Shown one piece after another: positions 28,356 to 38,985 of a DNA stretch of 64,000 nucleotides (within the stretch, counting starts at the first letter, position 1; each line of letters opens with the position of its first letter). The stretch is taken from the NCBI RefSeq assembly GCF_000003815.2, contig NC_049979.1, forward strand, positions 33,892,420 to 33,956,419, read 5' to 3'. The notes under the pieces were generated by a model. That model was not told the origin of the DNA. It did no database searches and saw nothing but the letters and a program-made list of their open reading frames with translations. The DNA comes from Branchiostoma floridae. Lineage: Eukaryota; Chordata; Leptocardii; Amphioxiformes; Branchiostomatidae. Made by a program: the position numbers and the translations under genes.

Positions 28356-31300
28356 GTAAGATGACTGACACAAACTTGTTGTATTTCTGGACAGAAGGCC
28401 CACCTTGTTGTTCAATTCATACATTTTGTATTTGGAACCCAGGTTTTCGCCAACACAGTTGAGCATAGACTGTGATTTGCATTACGTATGCTGTGATTCG
28501 GGCCCCTGCACTGTGTTTTAAACAGTGGCTTTTCTGTTATTTTAGTATGAAATGTTGGCTTTACTTCATTGAATTTGGCCCTCAAAATGGTGGAAATTAT
28601 TTCTGAGGGTTATAGATTTCAAAATTTTTAGGAGGAGGATGCTCTCAGATGCCCCTACAATGGTCATGCACACCCCACATGGATTAAATACTCAGATGCC
28701 CACAACACTGTGAAAACACTGGAACCTTTCTTTTATTAAATCTGTCACCTGTACATGTAATAATGTTATAAATGATGGTCTAAATTCTTCACTACATTAT
28801 CCTGCAATCGTATTTTCATAATTACATTATGCCAAAGGAGGGATATGACTTAAAGGAGTCCAAAACTACACAACGGGTGATTGTTTTCTGAAAGATATTA
28901 ATTTTAGGACGTAAAATAGCCTTGCAACTTCACATTATACGATAAGTTTGTTTTTACTTATATCACAAACTCACTGGTTTAACTTTGATTATCAAACAAA
29001 CAGGCTGTTGTGCAGTCCATCGATGTTACTTGTTAGCTGCTTTGATGGTTGCCCTGCTCCTCATTGGACCTGCGGTCACAGGAATTCTCAAAGTAAGTGT
29101 TTGTAGCGTGAGATCGCGTGGCGCAGCGGTACTGAAAATGAGTACCTACGAGGGGCGGTCAATAAGTAATGTCCCTGACCCACTTCCAGTCGTCTGATCT
29201 AGATGAAATTTTGTATGTGTAATGATTAATATCTTTATAGGTTTTGAAAACACTAATTATTGTTTCTGATTTACTGGTGTTTGAACTGAGTCAGGTGCGA
29301 AATGGACCATGTGTGAAATGGAACCAGTTGAGTGTCGCGCAGTGATCCGGTTTTTGTATTTGAAAGGACGCACACCAAAGAAGACTTTTGATGAAATGAA
29401 AGAAACATATGGTGATGATGCCCCATCATATGACCTTGCAAAACGCTGGCATCCTGAATTCAAACATGGCCGGAAGTCTGTGGAAACAGCTCCCAGACCT
29501 GGTCGTCCCTCTTCTGCCATTGATGAGGCATCTGTTGGAGGACCAACCTGGGGTGTCATACAAAAACGGTGTCAGCTGCATCAAACGATGGGAGAAATGC
29601 ATAACCCTGGGTGGTTCCTATGAAGAGAAAGACTAATAACTGTGCCATGTTTCATTAATCTCCTGCTATAGAAAATGGGTCAGGGGCATTACTTATTGAC
29701 CGCCCCTCGTAGCTTTGGTTAGGGCCATCCATTGGATAGGACATTAAATGGAGGTCCCGTCTTTGGGGAGAGCCACACCTCCAGCACGTTAAAGAACGCA
29801 CCGCGATGGTGCGGTGTGAGTGGCTCAAAACCTACAGTTCCTGGCTGCAATTGGGGCAATTACTGTCGTATCGAGGAACAGCATTGATACACCTAAAACA
29901 AAAAGAGTGTGACAGCCACACACTGTTTTGAAAAAAAAGATGGGCCATGACTTTTGTACACATAAGGAACCCTCTGACATGCCTACAGTGGATGAGCATG
30001 CCTGTGGACACATTCCTGTACAATTCCTAGAATTCTTGCACACAATTCAGACTGCACGCAATACCGTACCATTAGGCTGACCCCTAAGGCATCGCCAAAA
30101 ATAGTAAATGTTAAAAGGCTTACTTTTTTTATGTAGAGCATCAGAGGTACCAACCCAACCAACCTTCAAGTTGGTAGCATCAATGGTACCAACCATCCCA
30201 CCCTCGGTAGCATCGAAGGTACCAACCCACCCAACCTTGCTAGCATTGATGGTACCAATGCACGAACACTTCGTAACATCGATTTTACCAACACACCGAC
30301 GTTTGGTAGCATCAATTATGATACCAACCCACGCGACGTTGGAAGCACTGATGGTACCAACCCACGCGACGTTGGTAGTATCGATGGTACCAACCCACGC
30401 CACGTTGGAAGCATCGAAGATACCAACCCACCCACCCTTGGTAGCATCAATGGTACCCATGGTACCAACCCAGTCAGTTGCAACACTGGTGGTACCTACC
30501 CACTCATCAAAGGTAAGTAATAGAAGTTCAATCTAACCTTAGGTAAAAAAGTTATAATGTTCAATCTAGTCACAGTTTTTCACAACATCTGCTCACCGAC
30601 ACCTGATTTCTTCGTCGTAGTCCAGATGTCAGAAAAATTTCCCGACAAGTCAAAATTATGTACCCAACATCTCCTGCTTGCATTTAAACTGCCAACTACT
30701 CCATTATTACATGCTCGTGTGCAGCCAAAGATGAAGGGAAGTAATAAATTACCATGCACTTTTTTTAACAAACAAACTACTGTTTCTTCAAATGGGTTGA
30801 ACATTTAATTCAGCCGAGGCATTTCAGAACAATAATCATTTTCGATGATTTGACCGTAAACTGGTAACCTTGTGTTAGACAGTTACAAAAATGGCGGAAG
30901 GAGACAAATCTCAATGTTCTCATTAGTATTTGAATTTTGAAACATTTATAAAAATTCACATTGAGAAAATAGAAATTCATGAAATGAAGCTATCATCGAT
31001 ACAGAAAGAGCCTGCCAAATGGACACCATGCATCTGTCTTGCCCAGCAGACAAGTTGCTTGTGATTGACGATGCCTTCTTTGGACGGAGGACCAGACAGA
31101 CCATGAGCGGCTGTAAATGTGGCTGGTTCAGCCGATGTAACTTGGATAAGTGTGGAGAAATAGAGGCAGGGTACGTAGAAGTACCATAGACTGACCTACA
31201 ATAATTCCACCCCTGACACCCTTAGTGCACTCCTGTTTGTAAGAATTGCCCTACAGGGCAAGTACTACAAAAAAATTTCTACTTGCCACAACCTCAACTT

Positions 31301-34034
31301 TTCACTGGCCCCAGAATTGTATTATTTTTACACATTTTACTTGTACTTTTACAATTAAAGGAAATCCTTCTATTTTTCTGTATAAAACATGTAACAATGT
31401 TTTCATCATTTACAAGACATATTTACAAGGATTCCTCAAGCTTGCTTAATTTACACCTTAGCTTAATGCCTAGTGACTTCATATTAAACATGGTAGCTGT
31501 TTTGGAACCTGGCATCTTGGCTTGCCAAAAATGATATTTTGATAAGCTAGAAAAGCAAACATTACGGAAACGTGCAATTGTTTACACTTAACAATGATTA
31601 TGCACTGTTTGCTTCTCAAAAGATCACTTGTATATTAACCGGGTAATCAACTTGATTAGCTGGCAGTAGGAATCAAGACCTATGATTTGTAAGATTCAAT
31701 GTTTTATAACATCAAAAGGGTGTATATTTTGTTCAGTGAATAACAAAGAAGTGAGGGTTGCTTGTAACCAGGAACTGTTGCATTTTAGTGTCATTGATGA
31801 CAAAAGCACTGTATTGTCATTAATTTTGTACCATCATGTATTTTCTTGTAATAGACAATTGCTAAACAGAGCTGAAGTCGTTGTAAGGAGGACATGTCAG
31901 GGTTTGCAGCAGTGCAACGTGGAAGTACTACTCTCTAGGTCTAGATTTGGTAACCCCTGTCCAAAAACGAAGAAGCACTTGGAGGTGACATACCATTGTG
32001 AAGGTGGGCACCGATATCTATTTCTCTTCTAATTGCAGGAATGTGTATCTAAACTAAATTTATTTTCGGGTACAGATCACAAAGTGGTACAAGTGTATGT
32101 GTCACACACAGCCAACCATGTTCTCCCAACCTTCTCCGGACCATAGTTGAGAGTTAAGCCCCTGTCACACATAGCCAACCATGGCCTCCCAACTTTCTCC
32201 AGTATATGGTTGGGAGTTAAGCCCCTGTCACACATAGCCAACCATGGCCTCCCAACCTTCTCCAGACCATAGTTGGGAGTTAAGCCCCTGTCACACATAG
32301 CCAACCATGGCCTCCCAACCTTCTCCAGACCAAAGTTGGGAGTTAAGCCCCTGTCACACATAGCCAACCATGGCCTCCCAACATTCTCCAGACCATGGTT
32401 GGGAGTTAAGCCCCTGTCACACATAGCTGACCATGGCCTCCCAACCTTCTCCAGACCATAGTTGGGAGTTAAGCCCCTGTCACACATAGCTGACCATGGC
32501 CTCCCAACTTTCTCCAGTATATGGTTGGGAGTTAAGCCCTTGTCACACATTAACCAATCTCCAAGCTGAGGTTAGGCTCCGACTGTTTTTTGACGTTTTC
32601 TTTAGGCGTTCCTATCGGTCTTTCTATTTTGTACCGTTTTGTTGATGTCTCGTGGCCGTGAGACATCAAGAAAACGGTACAAAATAGAAAGCCTGATAAA
32701 AATACCTAAAAAAACGTCAAAAAACAGCCAGAGCCTAACCTCTGCTTGGAGAGTACTAAATGTGTGAGTCTCAAGGGCCTTTAACTTTTAACATGACTAC
32801 ACAATGACCTCAACTGTCTCTTGTAGTGGTAAATGGTCATCTTAGTTTGTATCAAATGTTTTCCTCATCTCCATCTTCCATCATAGAGCCATGATCATGA
32901 TTCAATTCTATGGATGACATCCACACACGCATCAAGTTTGGTCCATTTCCGACAAACAAAGTTACGTCAAACTATACTGTAAATTGAACAAAATTTAAAG
33001 CACCTGCAAAATGAGTAGAAACATGAGGTGAATTTCCAAAAATATTGCAAAATGGATACTTAAATTTGTCTAGAATGCCAAAGTAAAAAAAAAGAAGGTG
33101 TTAAACAACAAAAATGAAGAGTCTATAATTGTCTGGATAGGATTTACCTATAGATTTGTTTTCTAACTTTTATAGTGTAAAAAGTGGTGCCCACTTTTCT
33201 AAGTGTTTTACTTTCTTTGTTTCCCCTGCAGAAAAGAAAGAAAGGGTCAGTTCCCGAGTAAAAACAGAGGGACTGGCTGTGTCCTCCGATAACGAGATAT
33301 TTGTGACCCATAAGAAAAGAAAATTAATCCAAGTCTTAAGCATGAAGGGTGTTAAACTTCGCAAAATCCCTACAGGAGACATGCAACCATGCGGTATAGC
33401 CACAGACCTCAACAACTCCCTGTGGGTTGTTTTGCGAGGCCGCGAAAATCGCCCCTTTTATGAAAATGCTGTCAGTCAGTACAGCAAAGATGGCCACGTC
33501 CTTGCCAAGTACAATTGCAACGGCCGATTCAGAATCCATGGGATTGCAGTGGACAAGCTTTCTGACAAGATCATACTGACAATAGATCGACATTCTAGTG
33601 GAAGCTACAATGCGGAAGCCGTGTGGTTCCATCCAACACAAGGGACACCAACATGTAACATGAGCAAGTTTGGGTCGATAGAAGGACAGGCACCAGAGGC
33701 TGTCACAGTGGACAAGAGAGGGAACATCTTCATAGCAAACTGGTACAATCATCGTGTTTTGAAGTATGACAAGGATGGAGTCTACCTTTCCAGTTTCGGC
33801 AGTCGAGGCACTGGAGCGGGGTATCTTAACGGGCCCTCCGGAATCTGTGTGGATAGTTTGGGCCGTGTGATTGTGGCTGATAGTGGTAACCAGCGAGTGG
33901 AGATGTTCACAGCTGAGGGGGATCATGTCTGCACCGTTGCCTACATCAGTAGACCAGTGCGTGTTGATATAGGTGGGGAGGGGCAGCTTGTAGTGTCCAA
34001 TTCAGCCTCTGTAACAATCTTGCCCAAACATTAA
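27404..34034 (+). CDS. Type II membrane protein with SUEL lectin and NHL propeller (839 aa, six exons)
   Basis: Reconstructed by splice phase: 27404-28355 (ends phase 1), 29004-29092 (ends phase 0), 30137-30512 (phase 1), 31005-31170 (phase 2), 31870-32003 (phase 1), 33232-34034 with stop TAA. The sum is 2520 bases, exactly 840 codons. Order of parts: cytoplasmic tail 1-318, TM about 326-346, repetitive stalk 348-472, SUEL/galactose-binding lectin 473-573, NHL beta-propeller about 574-839. There is no signal peptide, and His-Arg before the TM favours an N-in topology, so lectin and propeller face outside. SUEL domains bind rhamnose/galactose-type sugars, and NHL propellers bind protein, glycan or RNA in different families. 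An acceptor-like 'tttttcaccag' just before the ATG suggests a 5' UTR intron. AATAAA follows at about 34152. The exon joins are inferred and need cDNA. Confidence 0.82.
29004..29092 (+). CDS. Exon 2: transmembrane segment
   Basis: It is an 89-base exon between 'aaacaaacag' and the donor GTAAGT. It codes CCAVHRCYLLAALMVALLLI and a few more residues, one hydrophobic helix preceded by Cys and basic residues. Phase 1 in and phase 0 out fit exons 1 and 3. Confidence 0.82.
29149..29709 (+). mobile_element. Internally deleted mariner element in intron 2
   Basis: The TIRs are CGAGGGGCGGTCAATAAGTA and its complement, and TA flanks both ends (29147-29148, 29710-29711). Inside, a frame from about 29309 encodes the N-terminal HTH of a mariner transposase (IRFLYLKGRTPKKTFDEM, KRWHPEFKHGRKS, GRPSSAIDE). 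Another frame then gives its C-terminus (CIKRWEKCITLGGSYEEKD, stop TAA). The middle with the catalytic DDD/E residues is missing, so the element is non-autonomous. Confidence 0.92.
29830..30110. repeat. Dispersed repeat, copy related to 50640-50870
   Basis: 'acattcctgtacaattccta' and 'gaattcttgcacac' are matched by 'attcctgtgcaattcctaga' at 50780. Both copies end in a similar 'gactcccctgaggcgtcg' / 'gacccctaaggcatcg' stretch. The type is unknown, and the copy sits in intron 2. Confidence 0.6.
30137..30512 (+). CDS. Exon 3: GTNPxxLGSI-repeat stalk
   Basis: Residues 348-472: about ten degenerate 11-12-residue units of the type P-P-T-L-G-S-I-D-G-T-N. At DNA level this is a 33-36-bp minisatellite built around GGTACCAACC. 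Units include SINGT sequons that could be N-glycosylated. It joins the TM to the lectin and so acts as an extracellular stalk. The acceptor is 'atgtag', the donor 'aaag|gtaagt'. Minus-strand frames over it are shadows of the repeat. Confidence 0.82.
31005..32003 (+). CDS. Exons 4-5: SUEL-type lectin domain
   Basis: Exon 4 (31005-31170) reads ERACQMDTMHLSCPADKLLV then DDAFFGRR and several Cys. Exon 5 (31870-32003) reads VRRTCQGLQQCNVEV, FGNPCPKTKKHLEVTYHC. These are the hallmarks of the SUEL/Gal_Lectin fold (C...L.CP......A.FGR, C.G...C.V, FG.PCP...K.L.V.Y.C). The internal junction is phase 2. At about 100 residues it is a complete single domain. Both exons are easily missed because each is short. 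Confidence 0.85.
32098..32545. repeat. 63-bp tandem repeat in intron 5
   Basis: About seven units; the word 'cctgtcacac' recurs at 32161, 32224, 32287, 32350, 32413 and 32476. Each unit contains CTCCCAAC and GTTGGGAG flanking about 15 bases, so each could form a hairpin. Because 63 is divisible by three, minus-strand frames stay open, but this is not taken as coding. Confidence 0.92.
32544..32766. mobile_element. Long palindromic MITE (~220 bp)
   Basis: The left half, with 'aatctccaagctgaggttag', 'gactgttttttgacgtt' and 'ctattttgtaccgtttt', is the inverse of the right half, with 'aaaacggtacaaaatag', 'aacgtcaaaaaacagcc' and 'cctctgcttggagag'. The centre is around 'gtctcgtggccgtgagac'. The ends are 'cacacatt' and 'aatgtgtg'. 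It abuts the 63-bp array, whose units also contain 'cacacat'. Confidence 0.88.
33232..34034 (+). CDS. Exon 6: NHL beta-propeller
   Basis: After the acceptor 'cccctgcag' the exon codes residues 573-839. NHL-type repeats are visible: GLAVSSDNEIFVTHKKRKLI, PCGIATDLNNSLWV, IHGIAVDKLSDKIIL, PEAVTVDKRGNIFIANWYNH, PSGICVDSLGRVIVADSGNQ, ending NSASVTILPKH. Five to six blades are visible, close to the usual six. The extracellular placement, if the topology is right, differs from TRIM-NHL proteins, which are cytosolic. Confidence 0.88.
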
Positions 34035-34690
34035 AGCCACATGCATCCATTTGCTTCCCACCCATTCAAATTTTCACTCCATTCTTGTCATACTTCACAA
34101 TTCACTGTTTTGACCAATTGAAATTACTTGTTGAAAAAAAAAGATTGTCGTAATAAAGATTTTATTGAAATCAAAGAGTTAATACTGTATACAAAAATAT
34201 AATATACAGAATGATCAAGAGAATGTGATATAATTGATGTCCATGCAAATGACAAAATGTGAATCACCATTAGAGTTGAACTACATGTACCTAATACCAA
34301 AGATCCACTATGTTGTGTTATACCATCAAGTAATTTACGTATTGAGACTGCAGGCCTATTTCACTCTCAAGTCCATTCAAGCTCCTTCCCAGGATAACAA
34401 CAATTCAGATGTACTGTATAAAAGCAACAATTTTGAGGTAAAATTGTGCGAAAACTAGACATTTTGACAAAATTGTCACGTAACAACTACCTTCAGTTCC
34501 TACACGTAACGTTACATGTAGGATGATTGACAGCTCCGTCAGACGGTGAGCTAATGTCGTCCCATGGTACAAATTGACAATCTCCAAGAGCAAAAACAAC
34601 CATTGCAAGTTAAAGAATACAGTCTGACGTGAATATTAACAACAATGTGAAAAAATACTAGCAATGCAGAAATGCGTTTAATTTCAGCTA
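34035..34690. other. 3' flank of lectin-NHL gene
   Basis: An AATAAA-containing sequence at about 34152 probably serves polyadenylation. No gene is seen in the rest. 'acgtaacgttacatgtagg' near 34505 includes the TAACGTTA word common in this scaffold. Confidence 0.5.
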
Positions 34691-34694
34691 GTCA

Positions 34695-34900
34695 CGGGAT
34701 CCGGTGCAACGGTCTAATGGGTAGAGTGTTCGCCTTGCATTCGGTAGGTCGTGAGTTCAAACCCCGGTCGACTTTAAAAATGGTACATGCTGCTTTCTCT
34801 GCTTAGCACTCAGCATTCGGGAAAGAGTATGCAAGTTTAACACACACCACCACCAGTGGACTAGCCCCCTGCTGTAGTGATTGTTACACTAGTGCATGCC
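34695..34900 (+). mobile_element. tRNA-derived SINE
   Basis: Box A-like 'ggtctaatgggtagagtg' and box B-like 'ggtcgtgagttcaaacccc' lie about 25 bases apart, as in a tRNA, with a TGC-like anticodon loop. The acceptor stem does not pair, and a non-tRNA body follows. It is therefore a SINE head or tRNA pseudogene rather than a working tRNA. Confidence 0.7.
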
Positions 34901-34904
34901 TAAA

Positions 34905-35425
34905 AAATTTTCTGAAAATTCTGAGGAAAACTTGAGAAAAAACTAAACAGTTTCATTTGAACTTTTCGGACTGAGACCCACTGCGTCAGATACGGGCATT
35001 GCCTAACATTACACACGGGGCCATGTTCTATGCTATCCCGAGCCAAGCTACGAAGGTCCGATACGCAATTTTACTCAATTTCACACTTATGAAAAAAGGT
35101 AAAAGTGACACTAGAACTTGTCTGAACATTTTGTCTGAAAATTCTGAGGTAGATGTGAGGAAAAATCAACAATTTTTAATGTCTTTTCGGTCTCACATCG
35201 ACAGCGTCATGGTAGGGTATTGCATAACATTGCAACCGGGGGGCCATGTTCAATGCTACCCCGGGGCCAAGCTACGGAGGGCGTTGAACAGTTTTTCTGA
35301 AATTTTCACCGATAAAAAAGGCTAAAAGTGACACTATTCTGTGTCGGAACATATTGTCTGAAAATTCTGAGGCAAACTTGAGGAAAACTATGCAGTTTAC
35401 AGGAGATTCACTGACAGAAAAATGT
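34905..35425 (+). repeat. 223-bp tandem repeat, about 2.3 copies
   Basis: The word 'tctgaaaattctgagg' starts at 34911, 35134 and 35357, giving an exact 223-bp spacing. Each unit also has a 'ggccatgtt...atgctaycc' block. An open frame at 34999-35325 lies within the array and is not taken as a gene. Confidence 0.9.
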
Positions 35426-35429
35426 AGTA

Positions 35430-36950
35430 CGTGTTTTGTATATTATGTTGACTTACGCAATCCCAACCTATAACTGTGTTACCTTATCGTACTTCACATA
35501 TCTAGAAATTTTGAGAGAAAATGCGTATGAAATATCTTGGAAGTCAATCAAGACAAATAGCAACATGTTCTACAGAGAATATACAAGGTAAAACTTGGAT
35601 AAAACTTAGTATTTTCCCGTAAAAACATGGAAAATTCTTACCTCAGTTCTAACGGGACTCCCCATGTTCGCTCTCCTCTCAAAGTGCAGTGGCGCCAAAA
35701 GTTTGTATGGAAAATTCATCCGAACTTGAACGTGATTGGTGGTGATAGTGAGGGACGTACCATTTTGTTGTCCGGGTGGAATACAACACAGAAATAATTT
35801 CTATTTTCTTGTTTTGGGGTGTCGTCTTCGGAAATTGATATGCATTACAAAACAAATGTATCTGTAAAGTCAATCTGATTAAACAGTTAAGACGAAACTC
35901 ATAAGTCTATCGATCCAAAGGGGAAAGGGCGATTCAAAGATACCTTTCTCGGTCGATCTCATTGTCACCCTGACAGAAACGGGACGCACCATTTTTAGAC
36001 AACAGGTGCACCGGCCACCATCACCGTCTTGTAGGGGATATTTCAGTATACACTTTGGGGACGGGACGATTAGACGTTTTGTACACATTTGTTTGTTATT
36101 ATTACTAGTAGTTTTAAACCCTGAAACAAGGTTGTTGTAGGGACGAAAATGCCAGAAAAGTGCAAATCATACAAGCGAAATGGGGGAAAATTTAACATCA
36201 AATGAAGACTTTTTCCTGGCATGTATTTGATTGTCATTGTAACTTTTGAAATCGGCATATTTAGCAGTGACTGTTTATTGTCCATAAAACCATAACCATT
36301 CTATCGTAAGTCTTTGGACAAGAGTAGTAGCTATACAAATAGTATACAGTTTACCATAGTCGCTTAGTATACAGCTGTCATATCCGTTAGTTTTCGTCAC
36401 TTGCAATGAGCCCGCAGGCAAGAATATTATTATTGTTGGAGTCCATGAAAGTGTGACGTACTGTTTATTCACATGTACACAAAAACAGCAAGCTGGACTG
36501 TCGGGTGGGGAGGTGACATGTAGACGGAACAGCCGCTTCGGGATGTGACATGATATTGATGTCATCCCATCACCTCTTCTTGAACCATTTTCTTTAAGTC
36601 TCGAAAGAAATCGGCTCTGACAGTTCCAGATCACAAGGTATCTATACTAAATTTTGCTGCAGTACCGTGAAAAGTCTTGTGATGACTTTTATTCTCATTC
36701 CCTGTAACGAAACGAAACTGCAGGACAGGTGTCGCTGCTTACAGTTCAGATGCGTTCACAAAACGTAAAGTATTTACACATGTACAGACAGGTTTATGCA
36801 AAATATTTACAATGTGGTCACAAAGGAGTGTAAAACATCAATAACAGTTGCCAATTAACGGTGAAAAGATGTAACAGTTCATCTACTTCTTAAGAATACT
36901 GTCCCACACATGACTGAGTCTGTATCCCCCCCCCCCCTCATTTCGGTTCA
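35430..36950. other. Intergenic, nothing recognised
   Basis: Only short frames are present, none with domain character. A poly-C run lies near 36928. Confidence 0.45.
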
Positions 36951-36959
36951 TGACTCATG

Positions 36960-37440
36960 AATCCACTCCAGTCTGCATTAGGCATGTGCATGATACTTCA
37001 CAAACTAAGAATAATGTGCATCAATTAGGACAAATGTAACATGATGATAACAACCCCTACAAGTATTGTATCACATAGAGTCCACACTATCATTCTGAAT
37101 TTGATATGATGAAAGTTTGATATAAATGAACATACTGGGCTCTACATGTATTCCACATTGTGACTCTAGTTGATAGAACATTTAGTACTTCAAGATACTG
37201 GCAATATTTCCGTCCAAAAATGCTTCGTATTCAAGAACTTGGCTATAGAATGTTGTCCTTGGCGGAAAATTAACATGTTTGCGACAAAAGGTACCGTTTG
37301 ATGACAGTTTAGTAATCTTTGCCCGACAAAGCATAATCCTTCATAACTATCAATCTTTAACGTTCGATATTTACGCATACGATTTAGTCATTTCTACGTG
37401 CTCAATTGGTTTTTGCAGTTTCATCATTTGGAACCTTGTG
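36960..37440 (+). repeat. Distant copy of the LRR 3'-flank repeat
   Basis: 'cacactatcattctgaattt', 'gatatgat', 'tagtacttcaagatactggc' and the run 'ataatgtgcatcaattagga' match 6090-6320 and the right arm. This is a third location for this dispersed family, with no LRR gene beside it. Confidence 0.7.
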
Positions 37441-38372
37441 TGAATAATGGATTTGTATGCATAGGAAAGGTGGAAAACTTATGTTGATGGAAGTGCTGCC
37501 CCTACGGCCGGTGAGGCTATGGGACCGGTGAGGTGAGGTGAGATGCATAGGAGGGAGGTCAATCATCCAAAAACCTCTGGCTAAAAGCAGGCATCACTGC
37601 GGTGAATGACATTATGTGTGAAAATGGTTTCTTCCTGGAAGTAGAGACTTTAGTACAACAATACGAAATTGATATGGAATCTTTAGATGTGATTAACTGT
37701 AACTCTTTAGAATCTCCAGTAACCATAAAATGGAAATTCCTTTCGACAACAACCGGCAGAATTATATACCGGAAGAAACCATTAGCTTTCAACTTACAAG
37801 ACCAACATGCAAACACATGATTTACACATTTGCTGTGCCTACCAGTCAGCCAGAAATCCTACAATACACTGAAAACAAGAATGAATAAAAAAGATCAACA
37901 CTTTGCCATTCAAGTGTACAAAGAGCACAAAACTACAATAGTTTTAGTACAATATCATTCACAGTTTTTACCCACAAACTGATTTACATCATTCATTTTA
38001 TTTAAAGAAGATGCGTGTAAACGGGTCAAGCAGCTGTCCCTTTTGTCCATAAAAGTAATAACACACATATTCATAGATTGCCAAAATGTCAAGTCTTTTT
38101 GGCAAGAATATCACACATTCCTGGTGGAATGATGTCACACACTCCCAAGCTTTAATAAAAGGTAGATAATGCATGGACACATGGCACTCAGTTAAACACA
38201 GTTGTGCTGAACGTCAAGTATGATATCTTTAAAATCACGTCACGTTGTGAAAAACTCTGATTACATAACATACGCTCAAAGCTACAAAAAGAATATTTAC
38301 TGTTAGGGGTAAGCCACCACTGCACTGCAATGAATGTTTCTGTCTCTGCTACTGCTGTACCCTGTTGCTTAA

Positions 38373-38846
38373 AGGTATGCTACGGAGTATTTGAACAAAA
38401 CAAAAAGTAACTTTTCTTACTTTTTCTTTACATTGTTAGTTCAATCAACCCTATAGCATTGCATACCAATATTCAGGGAGAGATGCTGCGACATCATTGC
38501 ACCAAATAAGCATGTATAAAAATTGTTATCTTCCAACAAACAGATGGGCACAGGCCTGGTCTGGCTGGTGTTCCTTATCAGCCTGCCATGTGCTAACTGA
38601 TTACCCCACCCCGGGGGACCTACCGGTGGCAAACATGCTGTTGCTTACAAACAGGAGGGTCTAACTAGGGAGGTCAACGGGTTACGGCGACCCTAGAGCA
38701 GAATGTTTTGTAGGCTAATCCTTTACGTTGCAAACGTGAAAAATGACACAAAAGTGTCAAAAAGTGTCAAAAAGTGGTAGTCAATCTGACATTTCTTAGT
38801 TCTAGAATATTTCAAATTTGAGTGCAAAAAACTCCGTAGCATAGCT
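38373..38846. mobile_element. TTAA-flanked MITE (474 bp)
   Basis: The left end AGGTATGCTACGGAGT and the right end ACTCCGTAGCATAGCT are inverted repeats with one mismatch. TTAA lies directly outside both (38369-38372, 38847-38850). TTAA duplications are typical of piggyBac and Kolobok families. There is no coding capacity. Confidence 0.88.
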
Positions 38847-38985
38847 TTAAATAAATAAATAAATATGTGCAACATTACCAGTATTTGATTGTTCTGTCTA
38901 TTTTAGTGACCCGGAAGAAGAGTGATGGATCTCTACTATGTTGTATGTTAGTCTGTTAGCAACGAAACCCACCGTCTTATGACGG

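Noticed and set aside
28356-28462. Extension of the first lectin-NHL exon to the stop at 28462
   Set aside because: A good donor at 28356 and matching phase with the TM exon explain the end of coding character.
30047-30460. Minus-strand 137-codon frame of repeated GTIDATN-like units
   Set aside because: It is antisense to the stalk exon, whose plus-strand phases fit the gene model.
32077-32550. 157-codon repeat frame on the minus strand
   Set aside because: The 63-bp tandem unit is divisible by three, so openness is automatic; the array lies inside an intron.
34695-34775. Functional tRNA gene
   Set aside because: A and B boxes are present but the acceptor stem does not pair and a SINE-like body follows.
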